From the NCBI RefSeq assembly GCF_031844685.1, contig NZ_CP134605.1:3430001-3494000 (forward strand): a stretch of DNA of 64,000 nt, in the 5' to 3' direction. A model generated the notes under the pieces. The model worked only from the letters and a program-made list of their open reading frames with translations, did no database searches and had not been told where the DNA came from. Shown here one piece after another: positions 42,943 through 51,236 of the stretch (positions are counted from its first letter, which is position 1; every line of letters starts with the position of its first letter). Source of the stretch: Streptomyces sp. ITFR-21 (GTDB taxonomy: Bacteria; Actinomycetota; Actinomycetes; Streptomycetales; Streptomycetaceae). A program made the translations under genes and the position numbers.

Positions 42943-43259
42943 GGTCCCAGCTTCCCACCGCGACGATCTCCCTGCCTCTTACGTACTTTCCGCATCCGGG
43001 ATACGGTGCGATTGTCCCGGTGGCCTGCGGGAACGCCCCCCACGATGCCGTTTACTAGGAAATCAAAGCAAAACCGCAGGTGGGAAGGCTTCGCGCGATT
43101 GCGGAACTTGTGGGTAACGTCTGTTCTGCAGGCCCATCGCCGGGGCGTCTATACGCCTGGACCGGCCCTGCCGCACACACCCCGTGCGTCACGCCGGACC
43201 AGGTGAGCCGCACTGGCTTCCCGGCAGACCCCGGGGGCCGGACAGACGGAGGAGTGAAC
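42943..43259. promoter_or_regulatory. Divergent promoter region of the response regulator and second bkd set
   Basis: 317 bp. An AT-richer segment around 43045-43120 probably carries the bkdA promoter, with the bkdA ribosome binding site GGAGGAG at 43248-43254. The ACCGA-N4-TCGGT box found upstream of the first bkd set is absent here. I could not assign -35/-10 elements with confidence. Confidence 0.4.
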
Positions 43260-44429
43260 GTGAGCGTGAAGAGCACTGCCGCGCGGAGGCCGACCCGCGG
43301 CGGCGCGAAGCGCCGTGGGGACGAGCCTGGGCTCGTACAGCTGCTGACCCCCGAGGGCGAGCGCGTCGAGCACAGCGAGTACTCCATCGACCTGACGCCG
43401 GAAGAGCTGCGCGGCCTGTACCGCGACATGGTGCTGACCCGCCGCTTCGACGCCGAGGCGATCACCCTGCAGCGGCAGGGCGAGCTGGGGCTGTGGGCCT
43501 CGCTGCTGGGCCAGGAGGCGGCCCAGATCGGGTCCGGGCGGGCCACCCGTCCGGACGACTACATCTTCCCCACCTACCGCGAGCACGGCGTCGCCTGGAC
43601 CCGGGACGTCGACCCGCTGAACCTGCTGGGCATGTTCCGCGGCGTGAACAACGGCGGCTGGGACCCCGACGAGAACAACTTCCACCTCTACACCATCGTG
43701 ATCGGCTCGCAGACCCTGCACGCCACCGGATACGCGATGGGCATCGCCAAGGACGGCGCGGACGCCGCGGTCATCGCGTACTTCGGTGACGGCGCCTCCA
43801 GCCAGGGCGACGTGGCCGAGGCGTTCACCTTCGCGGCCGTCTACAACGCGCCGGTGGTGTTCTTCTGCCAGAACAACCAGTGGGCGATCTCCGAGCCGAC
43901 CGAGAAGCAGTCCCGGGTGCCGATCTACCAGCGCGCGGCCGGCTACGGCTTCCCCGGCGTCCGGGTCGACGGCAACGACGTACTCGCCGTGCTGGCGGTC
44001 ACCCGGGCGGCCCTGGAGCACGCCCGCAGCGGCCAGGGCCCGATGCTGGTGGAGGCGTTCACGTACCGGATGGGCGCGCACACCACCACCGACGACCCGA
44101 CCCGCTACCGCAGCGACGACGAGCGGGTGGAATGGGCCACCAAGGACCCCATCGCCCGGCTGCGCAGCTATCTCGACCGTCAGGAACTGGCCGGCGAGGA
44201 GTTCCACGCCGCGCTGGAGACCGAGGCGGACGCGCTCGCCAAGCGGGTACGGGACGGGGTCCGGAACATGCCGAACCCGCAGACCATGGCGATCTTCGAG
44301 AACGCCTACGCCGACGGCCACCCCCTCGTCGACGAGGAGCGCGCGCAGTTCGCGGCCTACCAGGCCGCCTTCGCCGACGCCCCCGAGCACTCCGAAGGTC
44401 CCGCGGCAGCCTCCGGGAAGGGGCACTGA
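43260..44429 (+). CDS. bkdA: Branched-chain alpha-keto acid dehydrogenase E1 alpha subunit (set 2)
   Basis: 389-residue E1 alpha paralogue of the gene at 25370. TPP motif YFGDGASSQGDVAEAFTFAA then FCQNNQWAISEP; substrate loop TYRMGAHTTTDDPTRYR; FPTYREHGVAW. The basic N-terminus (KSTAARRPTRGGAKRR) is longer and different from set 1. GTG at 43260 lies 5 nt after GGAGGAG; GTGs at 43254 and 43266 are alternatives. No Lrp gene is adjacent, so regulation probably differs from set 1. Two bkd sets are normal in Streptomyces (S. avermitilis bkdABC and bkdFGH). Confidence 0.94.
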   Translation: MSVKSTAARRPTRGGAKRRGDEPGLVQLLTPEGERVEHSEYSIDLTPEELRGLYRDMVLTRRFDAEAITLQRQGELGLWASLLGQEAAQIGSGRATRPDDYIFPTYREHGVAWTRDVDPLNLLGMFRGVNNGGWDPDENNFHLYTIVIGSQTLHATGYAMGIAKDGADAAVIAYFGDGASSQGDVAEAFTFAAVYNAPVVFFCQNNQWAISEPTEKQSRVPIYQRAAGYGFPGVRVDGNDVLAVLAVTRAALEHARSGQGPMLVEAFTYRMGAHTTTDDPTRYRSDDERVEWATKDPIARLRSYLDRQELAGEEFHAALETEADALAKRVRDGVRNMPNPQTMAIFENAYADGHPLVDEERAQFAAYQAAFADAPEHSEGPAAASGKGH

Positions 44430-44430
44430 C

Positions 44431-45417
44431 ATGAGCGAGACGGCACCCCAGATGGCCATGTCGAAGGCCCTCAACGAGTCGCTGCGCAAGGCCCTGGAGA
44501 ACGACCCCAAGGTCCTCATCATGGGCGAGGACGTCGGCAAGCTCGGCGGCGTCTTCCGGATCACCGACGGCCTCTACAAGGATTTCGGCGAGGACCGGGT
44601 GATCGACACCCCGCTGGCCGAGTCCGGCATCGTGGGCACCGCGATCGGCCTGGCGCTGCGCGGCTACCGGCCGGTGGTGGAGATCCAGTTCGACGGCTTC
44701 GTCTTCCCCGCGTACGACCAGATCGTCACCCAGCTCGCCAAGATGCACGCCCGCGCGCTCGGCAAGATCAAGCTTCCGGTCGTCGTCCGCATCCCCTACG
44801 GCGGCGGCATCGGCGCGGTGGAGCACCACAGTGAGTCGCCGGAGACGCTGTTCGCGCACATCGCCGGACTGAAGGTGGTGTCGCCGGCCAACCCGTCGGA
44901 CGCCTACTGGATGCTCCAGCAGGCCATCGAGTGCGACGACCCGGTGATCTTCTTCGAGCCCAAGCGGCGCTACTGGGACAAGGGCGCGGTCGACGTCGGG
45001 GCGGTGCCGCGCGGGCTGCACAAGGCGGTCGTGGTCAGGCCCGGCACCGATCTGACGCTCGCGGCGTACGGGCCGATGGTCAAGGTGTGCCTGGAGGCCG
45101 CCGCCGCGGCGGCCAACGAGGGCCGCGACCTGGAGGTGCTGGACCTGCGGTCGCTGTCCCCGATCGACTTCGACACGATCCAGGCGTCGGTGGAGAAGAC
45201 CCGCAGGCTGGTCGTCGTCCACGAGGCGCCGGTGTTCTACGGGGCCGGGGGGGAGATCGCGGCGCGGATCACCGAGCGGTCCTTCTACCATCTGGAGGCG
45301 CCGGTGCTGCGGGTGGGCGGTTTCCACGTGCCCTACCCGCCGGCCCGGCTGGAGGACGAGTATCTGCCGGGCCTGGACCGCGTACTCGACTCCGTCGACC
45401 GCGCGCTGGCGTTCTGA
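44431..45417 (+). CDS. bkdB: Branched-chain alpha-keto acid dehydrogenase E1 beta subunit (set 2)
   Basis: 328-residue E1 beta. IMGEDVGKLGGVFRITDGLY, DTPLAESGIVGTAIGLAL, RIPYGGGIGAVEHHSESPET and ERSFYHLEAPVLRVGGFHVP are all close to the set 1 protein, without its Ala/Arg-rich N-terminus. It starts 1 bp after the bkdA stop, so translation is probably coupled. Assembles with the preceding E1 alpha. Confidence 0.95.
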   Translation: MSETAPQMAMSKALNESLRKALENDPKVLIMGEDVGKLGGVFRITDGLYKDFGEDRVIDTPLAESGIVGTAIGLALRGYRPVVEIQFDGFVFPAYDQIVTQLAKMHARALGKIKLPVVVRIPYGGGIGAVEHHSESPETLFAHIAGLKVVSPANPSDAYWMLQQAIECDDPVIFFEPKRRYWDKGAVDVGAVPRGLHKAVVVRPGTDLTLAAYGPMVKVCLEAAAAAANEGRDLEVLDLRSLSPIDFDTIQASVEKTRRLVVVHEAPVFYGAGGEIAARITERSFYHLEAPVLRVGGFHVPYPPARLEDEYLPGLDRVLDSVDRALAF

Positions 45418-45427
45418 GGAGAGGGTT

Positions 45428-46966
45428 GTGACGACCATGACCGCACGGACGCAGCGGTTTCTCGAGTTCAGGATGCCGGACGTCGGCGAGGGGCTGACCG
45501 AGGCGGAGATCCTCAAGTGGTACGTCGGGGTCGGCGACGCGGTGACCGACGGGCAGGTGGTCTGCGAGGTGGAGACCGCCAAGGCGGCCGTCGAGCTGCC
45601 CATTCCGTACGACGGGGTGGTCAGCGAGATCCGCTTCGGCGAGGGCACGACGGTCGACGTCGGCACGCCGATCATCGTGGTGGAGGCGGGGGAGGGCGCC
45701 GGCGGGGCCGCCTCCACCGGTGAGCCGTCGGCGGGGGGCGCGCCGCGGACCGCGGAGCCCGAGCCCGCCGCGGGTACGGGCGCCGCCGGCGCCGGTCCCG
45801 ACCAGGCCGAGGGCGGCAAGCGGGAAGCGGTGCTGGTGGGGTACGGGGTCGCGGCCTCGGCCACCACCCGGCGGGCGCGCAAGCCGCAGGGGCCGTCGGA
45901 CGGGCCGCGGACGGCCGGGGCGGTGCCCCAGCAGCCGACCGAGGCCAACGGGCACGCGGTTCCCGCGCCGGTCCCGGCCTCCGCTTCGGCCCCCGCGCCC
46001 GCCCCGGTCTCCGCTCCGGCGTCCCCGCCGGTCCGGGCCGCCGCGCCCCCGCTCGCCCCGGAGCCCGCGCCGTCCGTCGAGCGGCCGCTCGCCAAGCCGC
46101 CGGTGCGCAAGCTCGCGAAGGACCTCGGCATCGACCTGGCGACGGTGGTGCCGACCGGCCCCAACGGCGAGGTCACGCGGGAGGACATCCGCGCCGCCGC
46201 GGTCCCGCCCGGCCGGCTCACCTCGACCGAAGCGCCCGAACCGGCCGTCGCGGCCGGCGGCGCCGCGCGGGAGACCCGGGTCCCCGTCAAGGGCGTCCGC
46301 AGGGCCACCGCGCAGGCGATGGTGGCCAGCGCGTTCACCGCGCCGCACGTCACCGAGTTCGTGACGTTCGACATCACCCGGACGATGAAGCTGGTCCAAA
46401 AGCTCAGGGAGGACCGGGCCTTCGCCGGTCTGAAGGTCAGTCCGCTGCTGCTGGTCGCCAAGGCCCTGCTGGTCGCCGTCCGGCGCAACCCGGAGGTCAA
46501 CGCGTCGTGGGACGAGGAGCGGCAGGAGATCGTGCGCAAGTCGTACGTGAACCTGGGCATCGCCGCGGCCACCCCGCGCGGCCTGATCGTGCCCAACATC
46601 AAGGACGCGCAGGACAAGACGCTGCCCGAACTGGCGGCGGCCCTCGGCGAACTGGTCACCACCGCCCGCGAGGGCAGGACGTCGCCGGCCACCATGCAGG
46701 GCGGCACCGTCACCATCACCAATGTGGGCGTCTTCGGCATCGACACCGGGACACCCATCCTCAACCCCGGCGAGTCCGCGATCCTCGCGTTCGGCGCGGT
46801 CAAGCTCCAGCCGTGGGTGCACAAGGGCAAGGTGAAGCCCCGGCACGTCACCACCCTGGCGCTGTCCTTCGACCACCGGCTGGTCGACGGCGAGCTGGGC
46901 TCCAAGGTGCTGGCGGACGTGGCGGCGGTCCTGGAGCAGCCCCAGCGGATGATCACCTGGACGTGA
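45428..46966 (+). CDS. bkdC: Branched-chain keto acid dehydrogenase E2 (set 2)
   Basis: 512 residues. Lipoyl domain about 10-90, with the lipoyl Lys in VETAKAAVELPIPYDG. A Pro/Ala/Ser linker follows, then the peripheral-subunit-binding domain about 218-258 (PPVRKLAKDLGIDLATVVPT). The catalytic domain (about 285-512) has TITNVGVFGIDTGTPILNPG and LSFDHRLVDGELGSKVL with the active-site His and Asp. GTG at 45428 follows GAGGAG; an ATG six codons later in MTTMTAR is an alternative. Last gene of the set; a strong hairpin terminator lies 100 bp downstream. No E3 gene is present. Confidence 0.95.
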   Translation: MTTMTARTQRFLEFRMPDVGEGLTEAEILKWYVGVGDAVTDGQVVCEVETAKAAVELPIPYDGVVSEIRFGEGTTVDVGTPIIVVEAGEGAGGAASTGEPSAGGAPRTAEPEPAAGTGAAGAGPDQAEGGKREAVLVGYGVAASATTRRARKPQGPSDGPRTAGAVPQQPTEANGHAVPAPVPASASAPAPAPVSAPASPPVRAAAPPLAPEPAPSVERPLAKPPVRKLAKDLGIDLATVVPTGPNGEVTREDIRAAAVPPGRLTSTEAPEPAVAAGGAARETRVPVKGVRRATAQAMVASAFTAPHVTEFVTFDITRTMKLVQKLREDRAFAGLKVSPLLLVAKALLVAVRRNPEVNASWDEERQEIVRKSYVNLGIAAATPRGLIVPNIKDAQDKTLPELAAALGELVTTAREGRTSPATMQGGTVTITNVGVFGIDTGTPILNPGESAILAFGAVKLQPWVHKGKVKPRHVTTLALSFDHRLVDGELGSKVLADVAAVLEQPQRMITWT

Positions 46967-46985
46967 CGGTCCCGGTCCGCGACGC

Positions 46986-47050
46986 CCGGAGCCGTGCCGC
47001 ACCGGAGCCGTGCCGCACCGGACCGCGACGGGTAGGACCGCGACGGGTAG
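46986..47050. repeat. Two adjacent short direct duplications
   Basis: A 16-bp unit (CCGGAGCCGTGCCGCA) repeated at 46986 and 47002, then a 15-bp unit (GACCGCGACGGGTAG) repeated at 47021 and 47036, between bkdC and its terminator. Confidence 0.8.
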
Positions 47051-47065
47051 GACCGTGCCACGAAA

Positions 47066-47099
47066 GGAGGGCTCGGGCGTACAAATGTCCGAGCCCTCC
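47066..47099 (+). terminator. Terminator of the second bkd set
   Basis: Perfect 11-bp stem GGAGGGCTCGG / CCGAGCCCTCC with further weak pairs closing the loop. It is 100 bp after the bkdC stop. Confidence 0.75.
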
Positions 47100-47149
47100 G
47101 GTCTGCGTGTTACCTGCACCGACCGCTCGGCGTCTGCTGCCATCGCCGT

Positions 47150-47344
47150 ATGGTCGTCTCGGTCTCCGCCGTGCTGCTGCTCTTCGCCCTCACGGTGACG
47201 TTCATGCGCCACCGCTCCCTCAAGCCCGGCCACGCCCTCACCTGCGTGCTGCTCGGCTTCCTGCTCGCCTCCAGCAGCCTGGCGCCCAGTATCCGGTCCA
47301 CCGTCGTCTCGACCGCGGACCTGGTGAGCACTCTGCGGCCCTGA
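47150..47344 (+). CDS. Small membrane protein of unknown function
   Basis: 64 residues, two hydrophobic helices (about 2-18 and 27-45) separated by a basic stretch HRSLKPGH, then APSIRSTVVSTADLVS. Short proteins of this pattern with LLGFLLASSS after a GHA motif occur across Streptomyces; no function is known. ATG at 47150 without an obvious ribosome binding site. It follows the bkd terminator and converges with the pseudogene at 47351. Confidence 0.55.
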   Translation: MVVSVSAVLLLFALTVTFMRHRSLKPGHALTCVLLGFLLASSSLAPSIRSTVVSTADLVSTLRP

Positions 47345-47350
47345 CGGCCG

Positions 47351-48532
47351 TCAGCCGATGCCGTACGTGTAGCCGGGCCGGTAGCGCTTGGCGAAGGTGC
47401 TCAGCGTGTACCAGCCGATGGACCTGACCTGGGCGGTGAAGGTGCTGTCGCCGTCGCCCCGGGAGGACTGGTTGCGCTTGGCGACGGTCCTGCCGCCGTA
47501 GGCCAGCTCGGTGGTGCCGGTGTTGCTGCCCTCCAAGCCCTCCGTGGACGGGTCCCGGAACGCCCATTCGGTGTCGTAGACCAGCCGGCCCCCGGCGAGG
47601 TACGGCACGGCGCGGGCGGTCCCCAGGCCGACCGTTAGAAGAACCGTTGGAAGATCCGCGCGTACGACGACTTCGCCGTGGCGTTGATCGCGTGCGTGCC
47701 GCCGCCGATGTCCTCGTTCACACCCTTGACGTCGGCGAACGTGTCGGAGCGCACGTCCCAGCGCGCCGCGGTCACGTGCGCCGTGAGGCCGAAGGGCGTG
47801 TCGGCGCTGCGGATCTCGCCGGCCGACAGGTCCAGCTGGCACGCCGGGCCCTGCGGCTGGAGCGTCACGTCCGCCTGCGGGCTGCCGGCCGGCCCGCAAC
47901 GGGCCTGGATCGCGATACGCGCCATCAGGGACGTGTGGAAGGTGCCGCCGGGGCTGCTCGGCAGCCCCACGATGAGCCCGGTCGCCGCGTAGGGGTCCTG
48001 GGAGTCGTCGGTGCCGGTCCAGCTCGACAGGTAGCCCGGCCGCAGGTCCTAGGGGCGTTCGGCACCACGTACAGGTGGCGGCCGTCGTTCCAGGTCGACG
48101 CTGCCGATCGCGTCGGTGCCCACGCACAGCCGGGCGTCGAGCGGCTGGTCGTAGCCCGCCCCCAGCTTCGGGGGACAGCGCGACCTTCAGCCGGCGGCCC
48201 TTGCGGGCGTCGACCGTGGCGGCGACCTTGGACGCCGACACGGTCACCACCCGGGCGCCCGGGGTGTCGGTGCCGTCCTTGGCGGTCTGCACGTCGGCGA
48301 TGACCGCGTACCGCCCCTTGGGAAGCGCCAGCGTCCGCCCGCCGGCCGTCCCGTACGACGCGTGCGAGGCGCGGTCGACCACCGACACCTGGCTGCCGAC
48401 CTTGGCGCCGGTCCGGTCGAGGGTGGTCACCGTGACCGAGCCGCTCGCCGCCTGCGCGGGCGTGGACGAGGCCGCTGTGAGAAGCGGCGCGGCGCCGGCC
48501 GCCACCCCCAGAAAAACCTTGACGCGTCGCAC
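47351..48532 (-). pseudogene. Secreted protein gene with about four frame breaks
   Basis: Starts well: GTG at 48532 with GGGGAG upstream, signal peptide RRVKVFLGVAAGAAPLL ending AQA, then a beta-rich domain (SGSVTVTTLDRTGAKVGS). The reading frame then breaks near 48175, 48090, 48050 and 47640. Between the breaks the other frames continue sensible protein: KLGAGYDQPLDARLCVG, then WNDGRHLYVVPNAP, then GYLSSWTGTDDSQDP to INATAKSSYARIFQRF. The original frame resumes at the C-terminus (ELAYGGRTVAKRNQSS). Joined, this is a ~390-residue secreted protein of no family I recognise. Either an inactivated gene or sequencing errors at G/C runs. Confidence 0.75.
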
Positions 48533-48686
48533 GGGTTCTCCCCTGCCCCAGTCGCGAACGGTGAAAACGGCTGAGCGCGACAGGGGCCGCCTTGCCCCCT
48601 CCCGGGCCGCCGTCCCCAAATCGACTCGTCATCGTTGCCTCCGCGCCGAACCGCTCCCGGCCGGGGCAGCGCATACTGGTAGCACG

Positions 48687-48911
48687 ATGACGAAACCTGC
48701 CGCGCCCCGGCGCCACCTCCCCACCAGCCCCTTCAACGTCCCGGTCGCCCCGCCGGTCAAGCGGTTCGAGCTGGGAGACCGTGTCTCGCACGACCGTTAC
48801 GGCCTGGGCAGGATCATCGGCGTCGAGGACGGGATCGCCATGCTCGTCGACTTCGGCGGCGACCGTCAGACCCGAGTGGTCAGCCCGTACTCCGGTATGA
48901 ACAAGCTCTGA
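48687..48911 (+). CDS. Small CarD/Tudor-like protein
   Basis: 74 residues. After a Pro-rich N-terminus (about 1-26), the segment FELGDRVSHDRYGLGRIIGV to MLVDFGGDRQTRVVSP is a single SH3/Tudor-like barrel, as in the C-terminal Tudor of UvrD/PcrA and the RNA-polymerase-interacting domain of CarD. The family is common in Streptomyces and its role is unknown; binding to RNA polymerase or a nucleic-acid machine is inference. ATG at 48687, with CATACT 9 nt upstream and no ribosome binding site. Confidence 0.75.
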   Translation: MTKPAAPRRHLPTSPFNVPVAPPVKRFELGDRVSHDRYGLGRIIGVEDGIAMLVDFGGDRQTRVVSPYSGMNKL

Positions 48912-49112
48912 CCCGGCCGCGCCCGCCCGACGTCACCGACGCCGGGTGAGGGCGCCCGCCTCCTGCCCCGGGAAGGTCCTCACCGCGCCCGCGACGGCGC
49001 CGCCGGGGATCGCGCCGTCCGGGGACGCGCCCGGGATCCGCACCCCACCCGTGCGGCGCTGTGGGCTGTCCGGATCGTGGAACCGGGTATCTGCGGGATT
49101 CCTGATGTATCT

Positions 49113-49128
49113 ATGATGTGCACATCAT
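49113..49128. promoter_or_regulatory. Perfect 16-bp palindrome over the GntR start (autoregulatory operator?)
   Basis: ATGATGTGCACATCAT covers the -10-like TATGAT (49112-49117) and the first two bases of the ATG. It is likely the binding site of the GntR protein it precedes. Confidence 0.6.
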
Positions 49129-49783
49129 GAACACGGTTGCCGCGCCCAAGCCCCCGCCCGCCGCCGAGCGGGTCTACTCCCACGTCAAGTCCGCCGTGCT
49201 GGACCGCAGCTACGAAGGCGGCACGCTCCTCACCGAAGGGGATCTCGCCGAGGCCGTCGGGGTGTCCAGAACCCCGGTACGGGAGGCCCTGCTGCGGCTG
49301 GAGGCCGAAGGGCTGCTCAAGCTGTACCCCAAGAAGGGCGCCCTGGTGCTGCCCGTCTCGGCGCAGGAGATCGCCGACGTGGTGGAGACCCGCCTGCTGG
49401 TGGAGCAGCACGCGGTGGCCAAGCTGGTCGGCGCGGTGCCGGAGCGGCTGATCGCCAGCCTGGAGGAGTCGCTGGCCGAGCAGCGCGGGCACGCCGAGAC
49501 CGGTGACCTGGCGGCGTTCGCCGCCGCCGACCGCGGCTTCCACGCCGAGATCGTGCGCGCCGGCGGGAACCGCATCCTCGCCCACCTCTACGACCAGCTG
49601 CGCGACCGGCAGCTGCGGATGGGTGTGGCCACGATGCACGCCGAGCCGAGCCGGGTCGCCAAGAACATCGCCGAGCACACCGAGATCCTGGAGGCGCTGC
49701 GCGACGGCGCCGCGGACACCGCCGCCGCGGTCGTCGACCGGCACGTGTCCTGGGTGAACACCCTCGCCCGGGGCCAGTCGTGA
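49127..49783 (+). CDS. GntR-family regulator, FadR/FCD subfamily
   Basis: 218 residues. The winged helix (about 12-75) shows YSHVKSAVLDRSYEGGTLLT and EAVGVSRTPVREALLRLEAE, the GntR signature; an FCD ligand domain (about 85-210) follows, with metal-site residues in DRGFHAEIVRAGG and IAEHTEILEAL. ATG at 49127; a GTG three codons upstream is in frame. There is no ribosome binding site and a TATGAT lies 9 nt upstream, so the message is leaderless or nearly so. Its stop overlaps the start of the MFS gene (GTGA), its probable target through the palindrome at 49113. Confidence 0.9.
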   Translation: MNTVAAPKPPPAAERVYSHVKSAVLDRSYEGGTLLTEGDLAEAVGVSRTPVREALLRLEAEGLLKLYPKKGALVLPVSAQEIADVVETRLLVEQHAVAKLVGAVPERLIASLEESLAEQRGHAETGDLAAFAAADRGFHAEIVRAGGNRILAHLYDQLRDRQLRMGVATMHAEPSRVAKNIAEHTEILEALRDGAADTAAAVVDRHVSWVNTLARGQS

Positions 49784-51114
49784 GGGCCACCGCGCACAAG
49801 ACGCCGCACAACGTGCTGCCCGGCGACCCGCCCGGTGGCCGGCGGGCCGTCCTGGTCTGGGGCGTGGGCACCCTCGTCTACTTCGTCGCCGTCGTGCACC
49901 GCACCAGCCTCGGCGTGGCCGGCATCGACGCGGCCGACCGCTTCCACATCGGCGCCTCCGCGCTCTCCACCTTCTCCATCCTCCAGGTGCTGGTCTACGC
50001 CGGCATGCAGATACCCGTCGGCCTGATGGTGGACCGGCTCGGCACCAAGAGGGTGCTGATGCTCGGTGCGGTGCTGTTCACCGCCGGGCAGGGCGCGTTC
50101 GCGCTGTCCCACTCGTACGGGATGGCGCTGGCCGCCCGCGCGGTGCTGGGCTGCGGCGACGCGATGACCTTCGTCAGCGTCCTGCGGCTCGGCGCGCGCT
50201 GGTTCCCGGCCCGGCGCGGACCTGTGGTCTCGCAGGGAGCCGCGCTCTTCGGGGTGGCCGGCAACCTGGTGTCGACCGTCGCGCTGTCCCGGCTGCTGCA
50301 CTCGGCCGGCTGGACGCCGACCTTTCTCGGCACCGCGCTGGGCGGCGCCCTCGTCCTCGTCCTGGTGGCCCTCTTCCTCAAGGACCACCCGGAGGGGCAC
50401 GAGCCCGCGCCCGCGGAACACCTGGGCGCCGCCTACGTGCGGCGGCAGATCACCGACTCCTGGCGCGAGCCGGGCACCCGGCTCGGCATGTGGACGCACT
50501 TCACCACCCAGTTCTCCGGGATGGTGTTCCTGCTGCTGTGGGGGCTGCCGTACCTGGTCGAGGACCAGGGGCTGTCGCGCGGCGCGGCGGGCGGCCTGCT
50601 CACCTTGGTGGTGCTCGCCAACATGCTGTTCGGCCTGGTCTTCGGACAGCTCATCGGCCGCCACCACGGGCTGCGGATGCCGCTGACCCTCGGGGTGATC
50701 GGCGCCACCGCCGCGGCCTGGGCGGGCGTGCTGGCCTGGCCGGGCGGCCAGGACCCGCTGTGGCTGCTGGTCCTGCTCTGCGTGGTGCTCGGCGCCTGCG
50801 GGCCCGCCTCGATGATCGGCTTCGACTTCGCCCGCCCGGCCAACCCGCCCGAACGCCTCGGCACCGCGTCCGGCATCGTCAACCTCGGCGGCTTCACCGC
50901 CTCCGTCCTGACCCTCTTCGCCGTCGGCGTCCTGCTCGACGCGACCGGAGACAACTACCGCGTCGCCTGGAGCAGCGTCTTCGTCCTCCAGGCGTTCGGC
51001 ACCGCCCAGATCCTGCGGCTGCGGCGGGCCAGCGAGCGCCTGGAGCGGGAGCGGATAGCGGTCAGCCGGATCGAGAGCGTGCACCGTACGGCGCCCGCGC
51101 CCGTCAGCGACTGA
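49780..51114 (+). CDS. MFS transporter (nitrate/sugar-phosphate-like 12-helix type)
   Basis: 444 residues, about 12 membrane helices. VVHRTSLGVAGIDAADRFHI follows helix 1. The motif A region is GLMVDRLGTKRVLMLGAVLF, and GFDFARPANPPERLGTASGI is typical of the second half. Substrate unknown; probably an organic anion or sugar acid given the GntR partner. GTG at 49780 overlaps the gntR stop, so co-translation and feedback control are likely. The C-terminus is polar. Confidence 0.87.
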   Translation: MRATAHKTPHNVLPGDPPGGRRAVLVWGVGTLVYFVAVVHRTSLGVAGIDAADRFHIGASALSTFSILQVLVYAGMQIPVGLMVDRLGTKRVLMLGAVLFTAGQGAFALSHSYGMALAARAVLGCGDAMTFVSVLRLGARWFPARRGPVVSQGAALFGVAGNLVSTVALSRLLHSAGWTPTFLGTALGGALVLVLVALFLKDHPEGHEPAPAEHLGAAYVRRQITDSWREPGTRLGMWTHFTTQFSGMVFLLLWGLPYLVEDQGLSRGAAGGLLTLVVLANMLFGLVFGQLIGRHHGLRMPLTLGVIGATAAAWAGVLAWPGGQDPLWLLVLLCVVLGACGPASMIGFDFARPANPPERLGTASGIVNLGGFTASVLTLFAVGVLLDATGDNYRVAWSSVFVLQAFGTAQILRLRRASERLERERIAVSRIESVHRTAPAPVSD

Positions 51115-51149
51115 GCCGCGGGGCGGGGCGGGGCAGGGCCGGGGTGACC

Positions 51150-51236
51150 CGGCCCGGTCCGGCGGGTGGTTGGTCCGGCTCGGCCCGGTCCGGCGGGTGG
51201 TCGGTCCGGTCGGCCGTCGGATCGGCGGGTGGTCAG
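51150..51236. repeat. 31-bp tandem repeat between convergent genes
   Basis: Two near-identical units starting at 51150 and 51181 (core GGCCCGGTCCGGCGGGTGGT) and a third degenerate one at 51211 that reaches the P450 stop codon. Confidence 0.7.

Noticed and set aside
44059..47061. 1000-codon open frame antisense to the second bkd set
   Set aside because: It mirrors three genes with clear catalytic motifs; strong G/C third-position bias keeps the opposite frame open. Its translation is low-complexity Arg/Gly/Ala without family features.
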